Source: Scytalidium lignicola (lineage: Eukaryota; Ascomycota; Leotiomycetes). From it: a DNA stretch of 64,000 nucleotides. Location of the stretch: NCBI GenBank assembly GCA_002812745.2, contig NCSJ02000131.1:1-64000 (forward strand). The letters run 5' to 3'. Positions within the stretch are counted from its first letter, which is position 1, and each line of letters starts with the position of its first letter. The position numbers and the translations under genes are program-made. Shown piece after piece: positions 1 to 10,907 of the stretch. The notes under the pieces were generated by a model. It worked only from the letters and a program-made list of their open reading frames with translations. It was not told the origin of the DNA and searched no databases.

Positions 1-231
1 CACCACGGATCCGCCGCCCAACGACCCTGGATTGTTGTTGTTGTCGGGAGCCATCGAAGACTCTCGAGGCGTGTTGACACCGCTTTGCGGAAAGGGTCCG
101 GCGTAGGAGTCGTCGGACTGCAGTGATCGGGTTGAGATGGATGAGGACGACGAGGTTCGTGAAAAGGAGGGTCGGCGTCTGGTTGGCGACCGCGCAAAGT
201 ATGAGGCTGGCTTGAACGACCGGCTTGCCAT
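1..231 (-). CDS. N-terminus of an unknown protein, cut by window edge
   Basis: An open frame on the minus strand starts with ATG at 231 and runs off the left edge, giving 77 residues. It begins MASRSFKPASYFARSPTRRR and continues with a long Ser/Arg run, then a Ser-Asp-Asp and Pro/Gly rich stretch, an Asn4 run and a Gly-rich tail. The in-frame stop upstream is at 286-288, and no other ATG lies between it and 231. The composition (basic, Ser-rich, low-complexity, no membrane segment) is that of a disordered N-terminal tail of a larger fungal protein. It could also be read as a mitochondrial-type presequence, because the first 30 residues are Arg/Ser rich and lack acidic residues. I do not recognise the family; the function is unknown. 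Confidence 0.6.
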   Translation of the reverse strand, partial: MASRSFKPASYFARSPTRRRPSFSRTSSSSSISTRSLQSDDSYAGPFPQSGVNTPRESSMAPDNNNNPGSLGGGSVV

Positions 232-1066
232 TCTGGTAATTAGTTTCCTTGGTAAACAATTTTGATTGCGGAGAAGCCCTGTGGTTCAACGCCGTCTGAT
301 CCGCAGTGCTCGTTGGTCTCGTGCGAACCTCCGTGCTGCTCGTTGCTCGTGATGTTTCTCCAGGTTCTTTCGTCCAGAAATGTTTTGGTGTTGTTAAAAA
401 GGAGCTCAAGTCGTCTCGTCTTCGTCGCTTGAAGAGAGCGACCTGCCGTCCGACGGCGAGATTCTTATCGCCTTTTGTGGCCTGTTGTCAAGAGAATGTT
501 GCTTTGGGCTCAAGATGGTGGAGATGATCATCTTCCTTTAGGGAGAAAGTATTAGAGAGCTTCGGGTCTTAGTGCCGGTGGGCGTAAGAGTGCATCCTCC
601 CTTTCGTGTGCTACGTACTTGGGGGGAAATCTGGTGCCTATCCACCGCCGCTCCTGGTCGAAATACCTGACGTTCAGGGTCTGCCCGTGGCGATTTCAGG
701 GTCGCACGCGGGAATGGAGACACCGGTACTTGAGAAGACTTGGGTGATGATGGGACCCTCCGGGATTTCCAGTCGTGGTTGCAACCCAATCGAATTTCTG
801 GTGGTGTTGAGGCGCGAGAGAGAGTTTGTCTTCGATGGGAATGAGAAATCCGAGAGGAGAGTGATGAGTATAAATCTCGATCTCGGATAATAACTTAAAT
901 TGTTCGTAAACCACAGCCCAACGCTGCAGCACAGTAGTGCTGATATTATTGACGCCTGCGACCAAGACGAAGAAACAAGCTATCAGCCGCTTTAAAGGTT
1001 TTGGTGTGGAGATATGAAAGTCGGTCGGTTCCTCTTCGTATTTACCATAGAGCGTAAGTCAAAAAC

Positions 1067-1980
1067 GTACTGTACTGTACGGTACAGTATCTAGAAATGT
1101 AAAAGATGCCCCGGGAGGTAGAAAAACACGGAATTTGGCACGCTGCAGCTGTTTTGGCAAAGGTCCCCAATCTCCACACAATTTGGCTCATCAATCTTTT
1201 TGTTTTGTTTTTGTTTTGTTTCAAAACAACGAAGAGATGGTCACCTCACAAAAGACAACACACATAACAGACGGATTTGCTGTGCCTTGCTACGCCAAGC
1301 TCTTCAGAAAGACCACTTATACGTACTTGGATCAAGCCTATCAAAGCCATCATAACATCGCCCCCTACAGTCCCCATCTTTAACGCCCATCTTAATCCTC
1401 CACATTAAACTTCTCTTCTAGCTTCGTAGGGCTTCGTTTAGAGAAGAGGAATATTGATTGCTGTACAGTACACCACCACCATCACCATCACCACCACCAC
1501 CTTGAAAACGCATTAATTGCCCAAGGGTCATATTACAACTCTAGCTCTTGGGTATAGTACAGTACAGTAACCAAATTCCATGCCGCTTGATGCGAATCTT
1601 TCCATGCATCATCGGATAGATTCAGTAAGGACATGCAGCGCCGTCCTCTGCGGCGTGCATGGTCTGCAAGTGCGCCGGCGTCCTGCAGTCTGCACCAAGC
1701 ACCTGCATGAGTGGTCCTGCACTTTTCCTGTATTGTACTGTACAGTAATTATCCTCGTATTAGGAAGTAAAACGTGGTGGTAATATATATCGAAAAGGAG
1801 AAAGAAGAAAGAAGAAGAAAGCACGTTAAACTAATTATTATTTTTTGCGATAACATCCAACTTTCGCTGCTAATATAAACTAATTTAATTAATCATCCTT
1901 ACCTGACAATATATAAAAAATGCCCCCTTTGACAGGTGGTCGGAAAAGGTACAGTACCGTGAGTACCAGAGTACCAGTCC
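1067..1980. repeat. Cluster of GTACTGTAC/GTACAGTAC palindromic motifs
   Basis: The motif occurs at about 1,067-1,089 (overlapping copies TGTACTGTAC and GGTACAGTA), 1,462-1,472, 1,554-1,569, 1,734-1,747 and 1,950-1,957, with GAGTACCAG variants up to 1,980. Single copies recur in other gene-region gaps near 11,787, 11,968, 12,281, 21,805, 22,758 and 24,762. None is seen inside the exons annotated here. The role is unknown. It could be a binding site, a short dispersed repeat or compositional bias of the genome. Confidence 0.6.
1471..1501. repeat. CAC/CAT trinucleotide microsatellite
   Basis: A run of CAC with a few CAT units in a non-coding stretch, directly after a GTACAGTAC motif. Confidence 0.8.
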
Positions 1981-2880
1981 ACCACACCCGTCACAACGGA
2001 TCATCCCTGGGAGGAAGCAAAGAGCAAAGTGGAGGACGATCCATCGTACGATGTCGACGTCGGATACATGCATTTTGCGGCCACGATCCCGTTAGCTCTT
2101 TCTCTGCTTTCCTTTCCTTTCCTTGGGAGCAATAGCACAACAACAAATGGACTGGCTCAAAGGGAGCAACGGCGCCGGTTCAGGGAAACTAAACGAGTAA
2201 AAGGGGCTAGAGGAGAGTTGGCACTACCACTACTGAAATACAATCATACTCTGTACTGAAAGGGGTGTATGAGAGAGTGAGAGAGAAACTTGACAGACAC
2301 CCAATAAATAAATTAATAATGCACGCGGCCGGATCAGCCTTGTTGGATGGGAACGTTGCGCCCTGCTCTCGCCATTGGGCCCTCTACGCTAAACCCATGG
2401 GTGTTGGGTGAGTTTTGGGAGCCTTTTGCTCCACAGGCACAAACCTTCGAGAAAATGGTATGAGAAACTGCGTGAACTCAAATCATGGTGGTCTCATCTC
2501 ATTACACTCTAATTACCTCGGCAGATGCAGATTGCTGTCTGTTCAAATCTAAGGAGACGAGCAATGCTGGAGAACAGCCGATACGGGGTCTCACAATCTC
2601 CTTTTCCATGACTCCTAAACTCGCTCTCAGTACGGAGGGTACTCCGTAGGAATACAACTGTTGCAACGCTAAAGGACCATTTCCTCCCCGTCTTTAACAA
2701 TACTGTAGTGGATATCGATACAACTCCCCACCTCTGTCTACCCCGCCAAGCAATCAATGTTTGCATTTTGCATATTCGTTCCCACTGTGAAAATCATCCT
2801 CGACAAAACAACCAAGCGCCGTACGGAGTAATTCCTCCGTCTCCAGTTCCCCAATNATTACAGGACCTATGACCTGCATC

Positions 2881-3564
2881 TCAAACTGCGGCTCTCCCTG
2901 TAAACTGCGATCGCTTCTGCCGCTGTCCGAACCAGTAGAATCCCATCGCGATGGCAGAGATGAGCCAGAGCAGCGCGTTGACCAAGTCCACCCAAACGGC
3001 ATTTTTCATCCGCTGTACACCCGGAACACCAGCAGCATGAGCATGGATGAATAACTACGCGAGAGAAATATTAATTAGTTTTGAGGTGACCTTAAGATAA
3101 AAAGACAAACAACCAGAGACAGGAGATATGTGCAGGAGCTAATGAGTGAGTACTAACATTACCAAATACCCCAAACAGAGCAATCCACAAGATAAACAGG
3201 ATCGTATCCCACACGAACATGAACGGTACGCGCATCACGAACGGGATCATGTAAAGAAGCGCCGTGACGGCCGCGAATGCTCCAACGACTTCGGCATAGA
3301 TCTATTTCGAATGTTAACAAAACCACCCAAATCAGCCCTCTCTGAAAAATGAATGACAATGACACAGCAAAGAAGAATTTTGTGTATTTGGAGAAGAAAG
3401 AGACTTACCCATTTCCCATCACTGTATTTGCCCTGCTTGCGTGCGGCGCTCAGATCCACCCCGTATAATCCACATACTGATAATGCAAGGGCGAGTTGAC
3501 AGAAGCGGAAGATGGAGGAGAAGATATAGCTCAAGGTGAAGTCAAAAGCGTTGCGGAAACCCAT
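2881..3564 (-). CDS. MARVEL-domain (membrane-associating) four-span membrane protein
   Basis: There are three exons: 3,409-3,564, 3,170-3,301 and 2,881-3,054, all in phase 0, giving 153 residues. The introns are 107 bp (donor GTAAGT) and 115 bp (donor GTATTT, acceptor TAG). For intron 2 a donor 7 bases further on (GTAATG) also exists, but it would break the frame into exon 3. The predicted protein has four membrane spans: residues about 8-32, 54-74, 79-98 and 114-137. The last cytoplasmic-side block, KNAVWVDLVNALLWLI, is typical of small fungal MARVEL proteins of this length. The C-terminus is short, basic and ends GRAAV. Members sit in plasma or vesicle membranes and are thought to organise membrane apposition or trafficking; no substrate is known. 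The start at 3,564 gives the short N-tail before span 1 that the family usually has. Confidence 0.85.
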
Positions 3565-4957
3565 TTTTGCTCTTGCTCCTTATTGCTTTTTACTTTTTTT
3601 CTTTCCTACCCAGAAGTCAAGTTGCCTCGTATTGCTAATATCACAAATATCCTCTCTTTTCTTCCTCTGTGCAAAGACAAAGTCCGTAAGTCGTAGGAAG
3701 TTCGACCAGAAGCTAGTATGAATAATACCTCACTAAAAGAAAGNAAAAAAAGCGGTTATTTCAAATGAACGAGCTGTAATGATGTTGTTGTTATGATGTT
3801 TATGAAGCAGGGATGATGCAACTGAGACACAATAACAAAAAAAACCGTCTCAACACCCATACCCATACATTACACGTGTATGGGAAAAACAGCGCCAAAG
3901 CAAAGCACAATACGTCAGTGACTAACAATCTCTTTTTGATATATTTAATTTTTAGCGGGTATTCTTTTAAAAGTCGTCAAAAAGTACCGGTATGGGTCGC
4001 AACATCAGCACACCAAGAAACGCCATAGAATGAAGATCCAAAAAAGGGCTTCATCAAAACTGACGCTTGTGACAATTTAACAGTTCACAGGCTTTCGCAC
4101 AACAAACATCGTCATAGGCCAAGGCCTGTCCTCATGCACGCACGCGACACCCCTTATCTAACAGCTCATTCTTTCATTCTTTTCTTTCTGTTCCCATATC
4201 TGACATTTCCACCCAATTAATCTATTCCCCCCTATACACAAAACCGTACTGCATCAAAACACGGCGCGGGCGCTAAAATCATTTGGTTCGCGGACGATCA
4301 CTTTCTCAGTCAAAGACAGGGAATAAAACGCCACTGACCTCATTCTGACAGGGGTGCTGTTGAAACACAACCTTGGTTTTCTAAAGTTTGGGGCGGGTTT
4401 TTGTTTTTTTGTGGTAAGGGTAGGGGGTTGATAGATTGATAAATTGATTCATTGGTTGGAGCTAAATTTGCTCCATCTTTTTTTTCTGTCTTCTGTCGAC
4501 GACGGCACGGCGCGAGAGGAGGTGGGGGGTTGTTTTTTTTATATTTTTTACAGAAGTATGTCTGTACTTTTCTAGGACAATTTTTAAGTTTTGGTACGGA
4601 TGTAGTTGTATATATATATGTATATAAAATACCTCGGCATTATGGTAGAATTGAAATGGAGAATAGCTTTGTCGAGGAAACTACGACGATAGGGTGGTAA
4701 AGAGAATGTTTTGAGCACGATATATCAGTGCTTAGTAGCTGAATTGCTCTGTTGCTGAATATTAAATAGAAAAGGGGATACTCATGTTCACTGTCGAAAT
4801 CTTTTGTGAATTTGTATATTGATACTCTCCCGAGGCAATATGTCCTGCGTGGAATCTTGTTTATATATCAAATTCCATTCAATAGAGAGCATTTCCACAG
4901 TGCTCTCACATAATATATAACCACCAAGTTCCTATCCACAAAAGTGTGAATCTCACT
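3565..4957. other. Intergenic region without recognisable gene
   Basis: This lies upstream of the MARVEL gene and downstream of the GH95 gene. It is moderately AT-rich with T and A homopolymers and a TA dinucleotide run near 4,610-4,630. No open frame has a family pattern. It probably holds the MARVEL promoter (adjacent to 3,564) and the GH95 3' UTR (adjacent to 4,958). Confidence 0.55.
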
Positions 4958-7548
4958 TTAGACTTCCACAAGTACCTTCCCATCCTTATTGATAATCACA
5001 AGCGGTACCTCTCTTCCTGTCAAACTTGCACTCGTAACCACCCCATTTCCATCCCACTTGAAATCAACAATTCCACCTCCTTTGAGTCTGAGCCCTTTAA
5101 CGCTGCCATTACCCCACTCTGCTGGAATTGCCGGTCCTAGCACCACAATCCTCTTTCCACCAGCCTCCGTGCCCAAGGTCGGTAAGTCTACAACCAGCAT
5201 GCTCAAGGTCGCACCTACGAAGCCAAAATTTGCATCGATTTGGAACGGTGAACTATGGCCATTATACATGCTAGCCAGATTCCCGACAAAATTCTGCTCA
5301 ATGGCATACCGAAGCTCAAAATATGCCTCCTCAGTGTTGTTGAGCAGAGCCCAGCATGCCGAACGCCAGACTTTCTCCCAGCCTGCGTTCGCATCGCCAG
5401 CATTTCCGGGACCGCGAGAGTAGAGAGATGTTGTTACAGCATTTTGGATGGTGGCGTTTGTGTACCCGGATAAGAGAGAGGAGACGGAATGCCCAGGGTA
5501 CCAGCCGTAGAGATTGGAGAGGTGGCGGTGGGTGTCATTCTCAAAGTCGTAACCAAAGGAATCAGGGACTTTCCATTCTTTTATCTCACCCCAAGTTCCA
5601 ATGTGTAAGCCCGTGTCGAGTGAGGCAAGGGTATCGGTGAGGTTTGACCCGAAGTCCTCTGAGATCTGAGGGAGGGTAGGAGAGAGGAAGACGAGAGCGG
5701 CAAGGAGCTGATGTATGAGTTGTTGGAAGTGTGTGCAACCAAACGTTGTCGGACCGTGTTCTGGAGAGTTGCAAGGGTTAACTACAAGGGTATTATCATT
5801 GTAGAAGTGGTCTGGCTGAAGTTGAGCGAGCCAGAACTGGGCTACACCTTTGAGGAGAGGATATCCTTGTTCTTGAAGCCAGGTAACGTTTTGAGAGTAA
5901 TCAAAATGGTCTAGAACATGCTGCATTATCCATGCGGGACTGGCTGGATAGTCGGCCCACTGAGCATTATCCTTCAGGCCGGTATGCCCGAAGATGTTCA
6001 GTTCGTCGTGTGCAACCCATCCTACACTGTCATATACCAACTGTGCAGTTTCTGTCCCGCGAGGCACCCAGGTATTTTGTATGTAATTCCACAAGGCAAC
6101 TTGGAGATCTCCAAGCCCGGTTTGGTCTACTCCCCAATGATTCATCTGAAGATTGATGTTGGCATGAAAATCAGCCCCCCATGCAGCTGTGATCGTTTCA
6201 CTCCATATTCCTGCTAGGTTTGGTGGCAAAGAATTAACCCTGGACGATGAGATAAAAAGGTGACGGCCATAATGGAAGATGGTGTTCTCGAGATATGGAT
6301 CGCTACTAGACGAGGTATATCGACTTATGAGTGCAGAAGTTTCCAGCCCAGCTGATCCAGCAGAATCGGGAAGTTCTAAGGTGAATTGCCCGGCTAGGTT
6401 CTGATAATCTTGGTTGTGTGTTTGTCTTAAGCTATCCTCGGACTTTGCTGATGCTGCTGCAGTGACAGATTCGACATATGGCCCCGGATCAACCCCTCTA
6501 AAGGAGTAATTACTTTCTGCAGTGCCAGCAGTTTGATCGTAATCAGTGCCACCACCAAAAACAACACTAACGGAGTGTATATTAGAATCGGTAGGTATTA
6601 TCAAAGCGCCAGCTGTTGAGTTGCTGCAGTATGCCGTTCCAGTTCCAGTTGTAAGTCGGGCAATTCCATCATATTTCATACCAAGGGGAGGGCCAAGTTG
6701 GGTCACACCAGTTAATCGGACATAGTTATCCCCACAGGAGGTATTGAAGAATGATGGGTCTGTGAGCTGATTCTCCAGAGCAATTGTTATCTCAGGTAAG
6801 GCGGCGTTGGAGCTGAGATTTAAGACACAAACTTGATCTGGGTAGCTACAGTAGACTGTTTCCATGTATGTAACTCCATCATTAGCTGTATAGACCGTGG
6901 TATGTAGACCAGAATCGAGATTGAGAGATCTGTTATAACTGGTGGTTGAGCTTACTCCATCAATAACAACTGATAAGTTCGCATATACTTGGTAGCTTCC
7001 ATAGTGAGAGGTATCTCCAAGGATCTCGGAGACATCTTATGCATCGTTAGCTAGATACATCCTCGAAACAACTGACAGCTTAAGAACAGGTCCTCTGTAA
7101 AGACAGGGCAAGTAAAACGTACTTCCGGTTCCATTTTGAAATATCCATTCTCTAATGCCCGGTAGATACTGCGAAACAGATGATGATGGGTTGCCTCCAT
7201 TATATGACTAGAATCTACCGGTCAATACATGACATGGAGAACTTGGGCACTAACTTACATCAGACTCAAATGGTCCTCCAGACCATAGAGTATCAATATT
7301 CAGCACAACTTTATCAGCGCCAGGCTGGCCAAATGGCATGGCTTTCCAAGAAAATATAAGTATGTGTGGTATAGCATAACTATGATATTCGGTCACAAAC
7401 CTCCAAGTCTGCCATTGCCAATAAAATATGCTTCTTGGGTAATAGTACCAAAAGAGGCCGGAGTACTAGCCCATAATCCCTTTGAAGCAGCGAAGACTGC
7501 TTGCCATGAGAGAGAATAACTAATAAAAAATGCAGATAACTTCATCAT
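4958..7548 (-). CDS. Secreted GH95 1,2-alpha-L-fucosidase
   Basis: There are four exons: 7,401-7,548, 7,259-7,341, 7,123-7,207 and 4,958-7,035. Introns are 59, 51 and 87 bp with GTTTGT, GTAAGT and GTACGT donors, and the spliced frame encodes 797 residues, the usual family length. Residues 1 to about 22 form a signal peptide (hydrophobic FFISYSLSW core, AVFA before the likely cut). The N-terminal beta-sandwich starts with GNGRLGAMPFGQPGADK and NIDTLWSGGPF, hallmark GH95 blocks. In the (alpha/alpha)6 barrel, NINLQMNHW holds the two substrate and water-positioning Asn residues (about N398 and N400), NSPEHG the general acid Glu (about E531) and SPFQIDANFG the paired Asp (about D706). These matches follow the characterised GH95 mechanism (inverting hydrolysis of terminal alpha-1,2-fucose). 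The protein probably acts outside the cell on plant xyloglucan or glycans. A second in-frame ATG one codon downstream could be the start. Confidence 0.93.
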
Positions 7549-9158
7549 TTCTAGGAATGTAATGGTTGAAGAAGAGAGACACGGTATCTACAAACACGAA
7601 CCTCTAGCACCCACGTCCATGGCTGGCAATGCTCTTTATATGAGCTGATTACCAGGCACCGTTTAACGAAAAACATAAGAGACTTCACCATACCCAAGTA
7701 TTGATGTGCAAATCTTCCACCTGAAATGGAATGCGGGGTACACATCTCAACGGTTCTCCGCTGGCGAGTTTTTCGGCGAGTTAATAAACCGATTCATCCG
7801 AACCATGCAATCTGTGTTGCAATACAATTATCATCCAATACAGGAGAACGAGAGAATGATAGACGATGAGATATGTGCAAGCAGCCCATACTAAGGTTTC
7901 GGGGGATCATAATGCGACAAGGTTTAGATTCGAGATTTGCAGAGATCACCCCACCAAGCCTACCTCGAGAGACACATAAAATGATAGATGGCTAAATAGT
8001 ATCGCATTTTGCGGAGTCCTGCGTCTGACTATAGTGACCTAGAAGATGACGCCGGAGGAACGTAGAATCCACGAATCTCAGCTTGGTATCTCGAATGGTT
8101 GGGAGTTAAGAGCAAGAAAAGAAGTCGGAAAAGTGTCATCTTCTAGGTATGGAACGTAGTGATCAGCCATCTAAGAAGTAAATGCTTGCGATACCACGCA
8201 GCAGAAGAAACAGCGTATCGCTGGCATCGATTTAATTGAAGTTTCTGAGAGAAAGAATGGAGGATGAAGATGAAAGAGTCTGGAGTGGTTTGGTGCGCGC
8301 CTAGTACACTCTGGGTAAGCTCTTCACGGGCGTTCATGCGGGGACCGGACCGACGATAGTTACGGGTAAGTTTGACCTAACAGCACACGTAATGATACTC
8401 TTAGCACAGTAACTTACCAGGAACTCCACTGTAAGCACACGTTATTGTGGGTAAGTTATCAGAATGCCTTACCACCTCATCTTTAACCAGCTCACCATCA
8501 ACAATACAACACCTACCTGCTACCTGACTTCCTTACTACCTAATGACTGCTCAGCCACTGTATATTCCTGCCACATTGCCTTTGTCTCTTTGAAGCGTGC
8601 CCTGCTGACACCGTACCACTCTCACCACTCTTACCACTCTTTGTACTCTGCGCAAACTCCCCACTCCACCGTCATTTTTCATTCGCGCTGGCTTTTCTCT
8701 CTGCAGCATTACATCACCAAATTAGACCTCTGCTCGCTGAAGTTGGCATGAACTCTCACCTCCCAGCTTGCCCAACGGACCAGTCAATGCCGTGGCAGTG
8801 CTGCAGGTTTCATGCTGAGGGCCCTAAGCTGAGCTTGTGGATGCCATGATTTGTTGATGCTCGCCTCCTAAAATTTTCCTTAGTCCGCGCCCCGCAGACG
8901 CCTACCGAAAATGGAGCCTGGATGCCTAACCACTGGCCATGGCCCCTCCATCGTCATTCGGGATACGAAGCCTGATACCTCCGTACGGCAGGAGCCTCAG
9001 CTTCTCTTTCGACAACCTTCTCTCTCATTTCTCTCTTGCAATTTAAATACATGCGATAACGAGATCAAGAACCACCGTCAGTTGCTTTATTATCGCTCGT
9101 TCGCTGTCTTTCTCTCCTCTAGATTTCTCCCTCACCACACTCTTATCTACAGAAGGGC
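7549..9158. other. Divergent promoter region between GH95 and the DUF8035-like gene
   Basis: The two flanking genes point away from each other, so this 1.6 kb holds both promoters and 5' UTRs. No coding frame is convincing. Near 8,355-8,460 there are three GGGTAAGTT/AACTTACC-like copies in both orientations within about 100 bp. A C/T-rich stretch occupies about 9,000-9,150, directly upstream of the ATG at 9,159, as is common in fungal promoters. Confidence 0.55.
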
Positions 9159-10907
9159 ATGTCTAGGCGGGGCGGGACTCGGGTGTCCGAGTTCGAGGAG
9201 CGGGATTATTACGATCGACCTGTACCAGGCGTTCGTGTCCGAGAGCGAGATGTTGAAGAAGTCGATACATTTGCTCGTCGCGGCGACCGCATTCCCGACT
9301 TTCTAAGACAAGATAATCGTCGCGAAGAGCAAGGCCCTCTGGTCTTGAGAGAGCGCCGAACACGTGAACGGTCACCATCAGAAGTTCGAATAACCGAGAG
9401 ATATGTTGAAAGGGAAAGAGAGAGATCGCCTTCTCCACCCTTGGAGAGGGTCAGATCTAGAATCATAGAGAGACGAGAGCCATCTCAAGAAAGGGTTCGT
9501 CGAGTCGTTGAGACCAGAGAAAGAATACGTGAGCGATCACCATCACCACCCATCGTCGTCCGAGAAAGACTCGTTGAGAGGCTGAAATCCCCTTCACCTC
9601 CTCCACCTGAGAGAATTCGGACAAGGATAATAGAAAGGGAAAGGGAAAGAAAGCAGCCATCACCTTCACCATCCCCGTCTCCTCCACCAATACTCGCACC
9701 TCCAATTCATCAAGAAATTATCACCCATCATCGGCATATAGATCATGGTATGTTCATTATCATTGTAAGCATGCGCATCAACCACTAACAATTTATATCA
9801 AGGCTTTGAACGCCCGAAAGCTCCTTCTCCACCCCCACCCACCCGCCGCTCTGAGCGCACAAAAGAAACAGATATTGATATTTACACTTCTCGCAACAAC
9901 ACCGAGGTTGATATCCGCAAGACCATCCGCTCACACACTCCTGAACCAACTCGGCCACGCCGTTTCGTAGATGACAGCTATCTCTTCGAACAAGAGCGTG
10001 ACAAGCTCAAGGTGCGTGACACACGTTTGGAGCTGAATAGACGACGGAGCGTTTCATCCCGACCACGTGAGCGGTCTCGTTCACGTGTCAGAGTCGACAT
10101 TGATGATGAGGCCGATTTCTATGCAAAAAAAGACCGAGAAGAGAGCTTATATCGGGGAAGCATATAATGGCGCTACCAAGGATTGGTCCATTGTTGATGT
10201 TCCTCCAGGAACTGAGCGTGTCAGGATGGATGGTGTAGGTGGTGGGAGCCAAGAGATTACGTGGCAGAGATTTAACGGCGTCAGAAGGAGCAAATTCATT
10301 CCTGAGAGAGAAAGAGAAAGGGACAGGGACAGTGAACGGTTTGTGGAACGCGTAGAGATCGATGATCCAAGGAGATCGAATACCGGGCTTGAGATTGAGA
10401 TTTCCACCAACAAGAGGAGGGAGGGTGGTGGCTATGAGAGGGATTATGAGAGGATTGAAGAGACGACAACTGACCGTCGGGTTGGCCCACGAGGCCCCAA
10501 GGGTAGAGCGGGGGAACTCTGGACAGAGATCACTAAGGATTTAGTTGCGAAGGAAGCCATTGAGGAATTGGGGTATGATTACGAGGAGACGGAGTTCTTT
10601 TATTACGTCTTAGAATATCTCCGCTATGTAAGCCTCACTATTCTTTCTAATTTGCTCTCCTTCTGGACCTTTACTAACAGTTGAGCAGGAGGACGTCCTT
10701 GAACTTGTTGAACTATCTGAAGATATCCGTCGTCATCGTCGAGATCGCATCCGAGACATCGCACGCGAGCGTGACAGGATGCGGGAAGAAGACAAATGGT
10801 CTCGAAGAAAGGAATATGATGACCGCTATGATGAGGAGAGAGTTGTCGAGCGAGAGTACATCTATGATGGAGCGCCGAGAAGGCCGAGGAGGAGCGATGG
10901 TTGGTAA
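9159..10907 (+). CDS. Highly charged Arg/Glu/Ser-rich conserved fungal protein (DUF8035-like), with a one-base frame break
   Basis: There are three exons: 9,159-9,747, 9,803-10,627 and 10,689-10,907, joined by introns of 55 and 61 bp (GTATGT and GTAAGC donors). The product would be about 543 residues. The first 300 residues are low-complexity repeats of RERERSPSPP-type units, like RS/RE-rich nuclear or cytoskeletal proteins. Two well-ordered blocks follow: AYIGEAYNGATKDW with DVPPGTERVRMDG (from about residue 304), and EITKDLVAKEAIEELGYDYE with EDVLELVELSEDIRRHRR spanning intron 2. I associate these with a fungal family labelled DUF8035; the label is from memory. The frame breaks inside exon 2 at an A7 run (10,125-10,131): the upstream frame meets TAA at about 10,166, while the conserved block lies in the next frame. 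One A fewer restores the gene. A sequencing error is more likely than a pseudogene, because the splice phases agree only if one base is removed. The function is unknown. Confidence 0.8.

Larger units (their letters stand above)
232..2880. other. Intergenic region, promoter side of the left-edge gene and 3' side of the MARVEL gene
   Basis: There is no supportable gene in these 2.6 kb; the open frames are short, overlap on both strands and lack family patterns. The region holds several copies of a GTACTGTAC/GTACAGTAC palindrome (listed separately), a CAC/CAT trinucleotide run at about 1,471-1,501 and a TA-rich patch near 1,785-1,915. The first 600 bases are probably the 5' UTR and promoter of the minus-strand gene at 1-231. 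The last 300 bases are probably the 3' UTR of the MARVEL gene. Confidence 0.6.

Noticed and set aside
1471..1501. Run of His codons as part of a gene
   Set aside because: The CAC run lies in no sustained frame and has stops on either side; it is a microsatellite.
3163..3169. Alternative donor GTAATG for intron 2 of the MARVEL gene
   Set aside because: It leaves a one-base overhang that puts exon 3 out of frame with the conserved KNAVWVDL block; GTATTT, 7 bases earlier, keeps the frame.
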